From a virus, in IMG/VR virus record IMGVR_UViG_3300042471_000228, positions 28,522 through 92,521 of that record: a stretch of DNA of 64,000 nucleotides; one strand, written 5' to 3'. The notes under the pieces are model-generated. The model was not told the DNA's origin, did no database searches, and saw only the letters and a list, made by a program, of their open reading frames with translations. This document shows, piece after piece, positions 61,758-64,000 of this stretch (the stretch's first letter is position 1; each line of letters opens with the position of its first letter). The position numbers and the translations under genes are program-made.

Positions 61758-61833
61758 TCAAAAATTGATTAAAACAAACCCTAGAAGCGGGGTTCAATAG
61801 AGATATAATGCGAAGTGAAACTCTATTATTTTT
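61758..61833 (+). ncRNA. candidate small structured RNA A
   Basis: Between a leader copy and the next one there is no plausible reading frame. Two hairpins can form: AACCC/GGGTT (61777-61781 with 61790-61794) and AATAGAG/CTCTATT (61796-61802 with 61821-61827), the second followed by a T-rich tail (ATTTTTAT), which reads like a terminator. A direct repeat AAAAATTGAT lies at the start. This is called from signals plus absence of a gene; expression is not shown. Confidence 0.4.
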
Positions 61834-61837
61834 ATCT

Positions 61838-61873
61838 AATAAGAACACCGTAATAGTTTAAACTCTATATACT
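61838..61873 (+). promoter_or_regulatory. early-array leader element, copy 5
   Basis: AATAAGAACACCGTAATAG is followed by TTTAAACTCTATATACT up to the ATG; AACACC starts 30 nt before the start codon. Confidence 0.6.
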
Positions 61874-62074
61874 ATGGAACCAACACCATTATCACCAGCA
61901 GAACGCGCAGAGTTATTGCGCAACATTAACATGAAACAGGAGATGTTATTCGGTATACCGATTACTCCTGAAATGTACGACGAGGTGTTGCACGACGCAA
62001 CAGATTCTGCGCTGTTCGGAATCGCACTCGCGTTAACGCTAATGTTAATGACTAAGAGAAGAGAGGGGATGTGA
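61874..62074 (+). CDS. small protein with C-terminal membrane helix, 66 aa
   Basis: The N-terminal 40 residues are soluble and helical (SPAERAELLRNINMKQEML). The C-terminus is a hydrophobic helix (LFGIALALTLMLM) ending in basic TKRREGM, so it is probably tail-anchored. Leader element upstream, two hairpins downstream, one overlapping its own stop codon. No family recognised. Confidence 0.65.
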   Translation: MEPTPLSPAERAELLRNINMKQEMLFGIPITPEMYDEVLHDATDSALFGIALALTLMLMTKRREGM

Positions 62075-62080
62075 TCCCCT
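62064..62080 (+). terminator. hairpin overlapping the stop codon of the 66-aa gene
   Basis: The stem AGGGGAT/ATCCCCT with the stop TGA at the loop is followed by TTTCTC. It may terminate or protect the transcript. Confidence 0.6.
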
Positions 62081-62097
62081 TTTCTCAAAGGTTACGC

Positions 62098-62127
62098 AAA
62101 GAGAGTACACTAATGTGCTCTCTTTTG
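62098..62127 (+). terminator. second terminator after the 66-aa gene
   Basis: The stem AAAGAGAG/CTCTCTTT with inner CAC/GTG and a 2-nt bulge is followed by TTTTG, giving this gene two stops in tandem. Confidence 0.65.
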
Positions 62128-62164
62128 TCTACGAATAACACCTTAATAATTCAAATCTATACAT
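62128..62164 (+). promoter_or_regulatory. early-array leader element, copy 6
   Basis: TCTACGAAT is followed by AACACCTTAATAATTCAAA and TCTATACAT up to the ATG; AACACC starts 28 nt before the start codon. Confidence 0.65.
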
Positions 62165-62374
62165 ATGATAATTGTAACTGAATACAGAAAGATTTTCATC
62201 TTAGCAATGCTTGATGAAAATGAAAAAATTGTAGACACTCGTCGTTATACTGACTATGGTCTGGCAATGCACTGCAAAAAGAAATTTATCGAAGAAAGTG
62301 CTTATCATTCCGTAACACTAATTACGAAAGAAGTTCCTCATAGAGGATTCACGATTCAAGCAACTCCGTGGTAA
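62165..62374 (+). CDS. hypothetical early protein, 69 aa
   Basis: The frame begins MIIVTEYRKIFILAMLDENE, continues with a central helix (YGLAMHCKKKFIEESAY) and ends in strands (VTLITKEVPHRGFTIQ). It looks like a small alpha/beta domain. Leader and terminator flank it. No family recognised. Confidence 0.6.
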   Translation: MIIVTEYRKIFILAMLDENEKIVDTRRYTDYGLAMHCKKKFIEESAYHSVTLITKEVPHRGFTIQATPW

Positions 62375-62379
62375 CAACA

Positions 62380-62401
62380 GCACCCCTTAGGGGGTGCCTT
62401 T
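62380..62401 (+). terminator. terminator after the 69-aa gene
   Basis: The perfect 7-bp stem GCACCCC/GGGGTGC with loop TTAG is followed by CTTT. Confidence 0.75.
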
Positions 62402-62402
62402 G

Positions 62403-62438
62403 TCTATAACTAACACCTTAATAATTCAAATATACACT
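62403..62438 (+). promoter_or_regulatory. early-array leader element, copy 7; decides the next start
   Basis: TCTATAACT is followed by AACACCTTAATAATTCAAA and TATACACT up to ATG 62439; AACACC starts 27 nt before it. A longer in-frame GTG start at 62394 lies inside the preceding terminator and would translate this element, so ATG 62439 is preferred. Confidence 0.65.
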
Positions 62439-62816
62439 ATGATTAAAACAATCACTATTGAGTGTTCATTAACGGATTTAATGGACGTACTCAACGCAAC
62501 AGGTAACGCGAAAGTTGCCACAGAAATCTTGAATGGTACTTATGTAGCACCTGATTATCCCAAGGAAATCATCGGTGAGTTCGAGACCAAGAAAGAAATA
62601 CATATCGTAAATGGTGATGAAGAAGCGATAGAAACCAAAATACCTGTTATATATACAGCAATTGGTTTAAATCCATTCAACGAATCAATAGGCTATCTGT
62701 ATGTAGATAGGTGGAATCAAACGTGCAATCGTGAAATGAGTCTGCGTGCATGGATGAAACTTGATGCAAAACACGGTTCACCGTATGCATTAGCAGCGTG
62801 TGACGACTGTATGTAA
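62439..62816 (+). CDS. hypothetical early protein, 125 aa
   Basis: The start at ATG 62439 (MIKTITIECSLTDLMDVLNA) fits the fixed leader spacing. The protein is alpha/beta with strands (EIHIVNGDEEAIETKIPVIY, GYLYVDRWNQ) and ends with a Cys pair (AACDDCM). Nothing identifies a family. It has its own terminator. Roles in early takeover are possible; none is supported by motif. Confidence 0.65.
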   Translation: MIKTITIECSLTDLMDVLNATGNAKVATEILNGTYVAPDYPKEIIGEFETKKEIHIVNGDEEAIETKIPVIYTAIGLNPFNESIGYLYVDRWNQTCNREMSLRAWMKLDAKHGSPYALAACDDCM

Positions 62817-62824
62817 TGTAATGA

Positions 62825-62852
62825 AAAGCACCCCTTAATTGGGGTGTTTTTC
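62825..62852 (+). terminator. terminator after the 125-aa gene
   Basis: The stem CACCCC/GGGGTG (plus outer AAAG/TTTT) with loop TTAATT is followed by TTTTTC. Confidence 0.8.
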
Positions 62853-62960
62853 TATTATCAAAATGCGATTCTGTCACCGGTAGAATACCAGTGTTTACGG
62901 GAAAAACACCTTTTGTGTGGTGTGCCTGCGTAACCAGTATTCTAATCTACTCTTTTTTGT
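62853..62960 (+). ncRNA. candidate structured RNA B (gene-free interval)
   Basis: No reading frame fills this 108-nt gap. A perfect 8-bp inverted repeat TAGAATAC/GTATTCTA (62881-62888 with 62937-62944) encloses about 48 nt in which GTTTACG/CGTAAC and ACACC/GGTGT stems can also pair, followed by a T run (62953-62959). The layout resembles a branched RNA with a terminator-like end. No leader copy directly precedes it, so transcription is doubtful. Confidence 0.35.
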
Positions 62961-62996
62961 CTATTAATAACACCTTAACGATTAAAATTATACATT
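62960..62996 (+). promoter_or_regulatory. early-array leader element, copy 8
   Basis: TCTATTAAT is followed by AACACCTTAACGATTAAAA and TTATACATT up to the ATG; AACACC starts 28 nt before the start codon. Confidence 0.65.
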
Positions 62997-63464
62997 ATGT
63001 TCTACAAAATCAATTACACAGGGATTACTGTTCCGGGAGGAATGGACCCAATCACGAAAGAGCGTCGTGACGCAAAGCATTATTTCACAATCGTCGGTAT
63101 GGACGAGGAAACCATCGCACTATTCGCATCAGAGCAGATAGATAAGAATGGTTCCAATTTCTACAAGACCGACGAAAAGACGGGTTTACCGTTGTTCATT
63201 TCTCACGGATTTCAGCACGACGGAGAAATGTACGTCACACGTGCAAGCAAACCCAATAAGAAGGGTGTTCACAGTTGGTATGCGATTTCTTCGGAGGAAG
63301 AATTCGATACACTGTGTAAGGAACGTCCGCATATGCTCGTGTCCGAATTCGGAGGTAACGAACTGCGACGTCTTGCTGTGAAACGAATCAGAGACCGTGT
63401 GAGAGCGGTAAACACAACGGGTACAACCGTCGTGACCGAGAACACCGCGGAAGACGCGCTGTAA
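62997..63464 (+). CDS. hypothetical early protein, 155 aa
   Basis: The protein starts MFYKINYTGITVPGGMDPIT and is alpha/beta with segments KHYFTIVGMDEETIALFAS, YVTRASKPNKKGVHSWYAIS and a basic helix (GGNELRRLAVKRIRDRVRAV). The C-terminal tail is acidic and Thr-rich (TEN-TAEDAL), a style often seen in single-stranded DNA-binding proteins, but the OB-fold motifs are not evident to me. Leader and strong terminator flank it. Function unknown. Confidence 0.65.
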   Translation: MFYKINYTGITVPGGMDPITKERRDAKHYFTIVGMDEETIALFASEQIDKNGSNFYKTDEKTGLPLFISHGFQHDGEMYVTRASKPNKKGVHSWYAISSEEEFDTLCKERPHMLVSEFGGNELRRLAVKRIRDRVRAVNTTGTTVVTENTAEDAL

Positions 63465-63468
63465 CGGA

Positions 63469-63505
63469 GATGCACTGCACCCTAACGGGTGTGGTGCATT
63501 TTTTA
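63469..63505 (+). terminator. strong terminator after the 155-aa gene
   Basis: A stem of about 14 pairs (ATGCAC...GCACCC with GGGTGT...GTGCAT) around a TAAC loop is followed by TTTTTT. One of the best terminators in the window. Confidence 0.85.
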
Positions 63506-63540
63506 TCTATATGGGAAATTATCCTTAACACCTTATATAT
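63506..63540 (+). promoter_or_regulatory. early-array leader element, variant copy 9
   Basis: TCTATATGGGAAATTATCC is followed by TTAACACCTTATATATATG. The AACACC part is kept, but an ATG follows after only 14 nt and opens a 10-codon frame. A similar TCTAT-TGGGAAATTA stretch recurs before the last gene. Confidence 0.5.
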
Positions 63541-63660
63541 ATGCGTGCAGTGGTCAGTGCTATAACCACGTAACACTAATATACCGAAAAACGTAAGTGC
63601 GTCCAGTGCGATAGCGCGATAGCACTATAATACTCGCTTTTGCGTTTTTGGTGTTTTTTT
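63541..63660 (+). ncRNA. candidate structured RNA C
   Basis: The 120-nt interval has no gene of useful length. It can fold as GTGGT/ACCAC (63550-63554 with 63565-63569), then a long-range stem ACCGAAAAACG/CGTTTTTGGT (63583-63593 with 63643-63652) that encloses AGTGC/GCACT (63605-63609 with 63622-63626), with a tandem GCGATAGC repeat (63608-63623) in the loop, and ends in a run of seven T. A leader copy precedes it. This is the best small-RNA candidate in the array. Confidence 0.45.
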
Positions 63661-63722
63661 GTCTATTTGGGAAATTAACCTTAATAACGAAAACAAGTTT
63701 AACCATTTAATAACTAAAAACA
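63661..63722 (+). promoter_or_regulatory. early-array leader element, divergent copy 10
   Basis: GTCTATTTGGGAAATTAACC is followed by TTAATAACGAAAAC, a version that has lost the CA of AACACC. The distance to the GTG start is about 46 nt, longer than elsewhere. Confidence 0.45.
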
Positions 63723-64000
63723 GTGAAAGCAGTATCACTAAGTAGCTACACAAAGATTAGCGACAAGACCGGTAAACCCTACGATATGTTCGTATATGGT
63801 ATTACCAAAAGCACGGAAGATGAGATGAACGCGTATAAAGCGTTTATGAACAGCAAGAACTATGAAATCCGCGAAGAGGATGGAATGGTTATCTTCCAAT
63901 CACCGTCATTCGGTGGTGAAAACATCGATGTTAAGATATCACCTACCACAGGTATACCTTATATTGATAACAGTGCAGTGAAGAAAGCACGCAGTATCGC
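63723..64000 (+). CDS. early-array protein with GTG start, partial
   Basis: The frame opens with GTG at 63723 (KAVSLSSYTKISDKTGKPYD) and runs off the right edge after 92 codons, so the C-terminus is missing. No earlier ATG is in frame after the leader, and an in-frame ATG appears only at codon 22. The visible part is alpha/beta and acidic (STEDEMNAYKAFMNSKNYEI, IREEDGMVIFQSPSFGG). No family recognised from this fragment. Confidence 0.55.
   Translation, partial: MKAVSLSSYTKISDKTGKPYDMFVYGITKSTEDEMNAYKAFMNSKNYEIREEDGMVIFQSPSFGGENIDVKISPTTGIPYIDNSAVKKARSI

Noticed and set aside
62394-62438. In-frame GTG extension of the 125-aa gene
   Set aside because: The extension would translate the preceding terminator stem and the leader element; all similar genes start at an ATG 27-30 nt after AACACC.
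60852-62996. CRISPR-like array suggested by the repeated element
   Set aside because: The repeats are imperfect, spaced by 90-550 nt and always followed by start codons or hairpins, so they are regulatory repeats, not CRISPR.
63541-63573. 10-codon frame after leader copy 9
   Set aside because: Too short, and the ATG is only 14 nt after AACACC instead of 27-30; the interval looks more like structured RNA.
1-64000. tRNA genes
   Set aside because: I looked in the gaps and saw no cloverleaf with a T-loop consensus; a proper scan could still find one.

Overview
The window looks like about 64 kb of a tailed double-stranded DNA phage infecting a Bacteroidota host, either crAss-like (Crassvirales) or a close sister group. 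Three things support this. The gene content and order are terminase, portal, probable scaffold, major capsid protein, ring or tail-tube-like proteins, a very large muzzle-like protein, then enormous virion proteins. The DNA is AT-rich with little use of Shine-Dalgarno sites. The minus strand carries promoters of the Bacteroidota type (TTG, a 19-nt spacer, then TAnnTTTG). No integrase, tRNA, CRISPR array or insertion sequence was recognised. The order-level placement is inference from family memory and gene order, not from a search.

Layout. (1) Positions 1-60523 form one minus-strand late arm, described here in its direction of transcription (right to left). At 60.5-49.4 kb lie tail fibre or receptor-binding proteins, with two 22-codon genes between them. 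At 49.3-43.7 kb is a packaging and regulatory group: winged-helix-like protein, zinc protein, PD-(D/E)XK nuclease, PhoH ATPase and large terminase. At 43.7-36.9 kb are portal, acidic scaffold candidate, major capsid protein and a conserved partner. At 36.9-34.7 kb is a run of very small lysine-rich proteins interrupted by a 319-aa protein that resembles LCIB/theta-type carbonic anhydrases. At 34.7-24.5 kb are ring-type proteins, a second 540-aa virion protein, and cysteine-rich adhesin-like proteins with Asp-box, VWA and fibronectin III domains. At 24.5-1 kb are ring or tube proteins, the muzzle-like protein, a 2258-aa protein carrying several peptidoglycan-hydrolase modules, and three or four further giant virion proteins, the last running off the left edge. 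(2) Positions 60524-60892 are a GC-rich, palindrome-dense divergent control region. (3) Positions 60893-64000 are a plus-strand array of very small genes, probably early or accessory. Most have their own copy of a repeated leader element (AACACCTTAATAATT, almost always 27-30 nt before the start codon) and their own hairpin terminator. Two or three units in this array have the signals but no gene, and are candidates for small structured RNAs.

How the parts may work together (inference): the left arm builds the particle and the machinery for adsorption and entry. The promoter type suggests the host polymerase reads it, or a polymerase with similar specificity. The right arm uses a different, phage-specific signal and expresses each small gene as an insulated unit. 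The most unusual items are the LCIB-like protein in a virion cluster, the multi-hydrolase protein with repeated linkers, the coupled 22-aa helix peptides, and the right-arm array with its putative RNAs.
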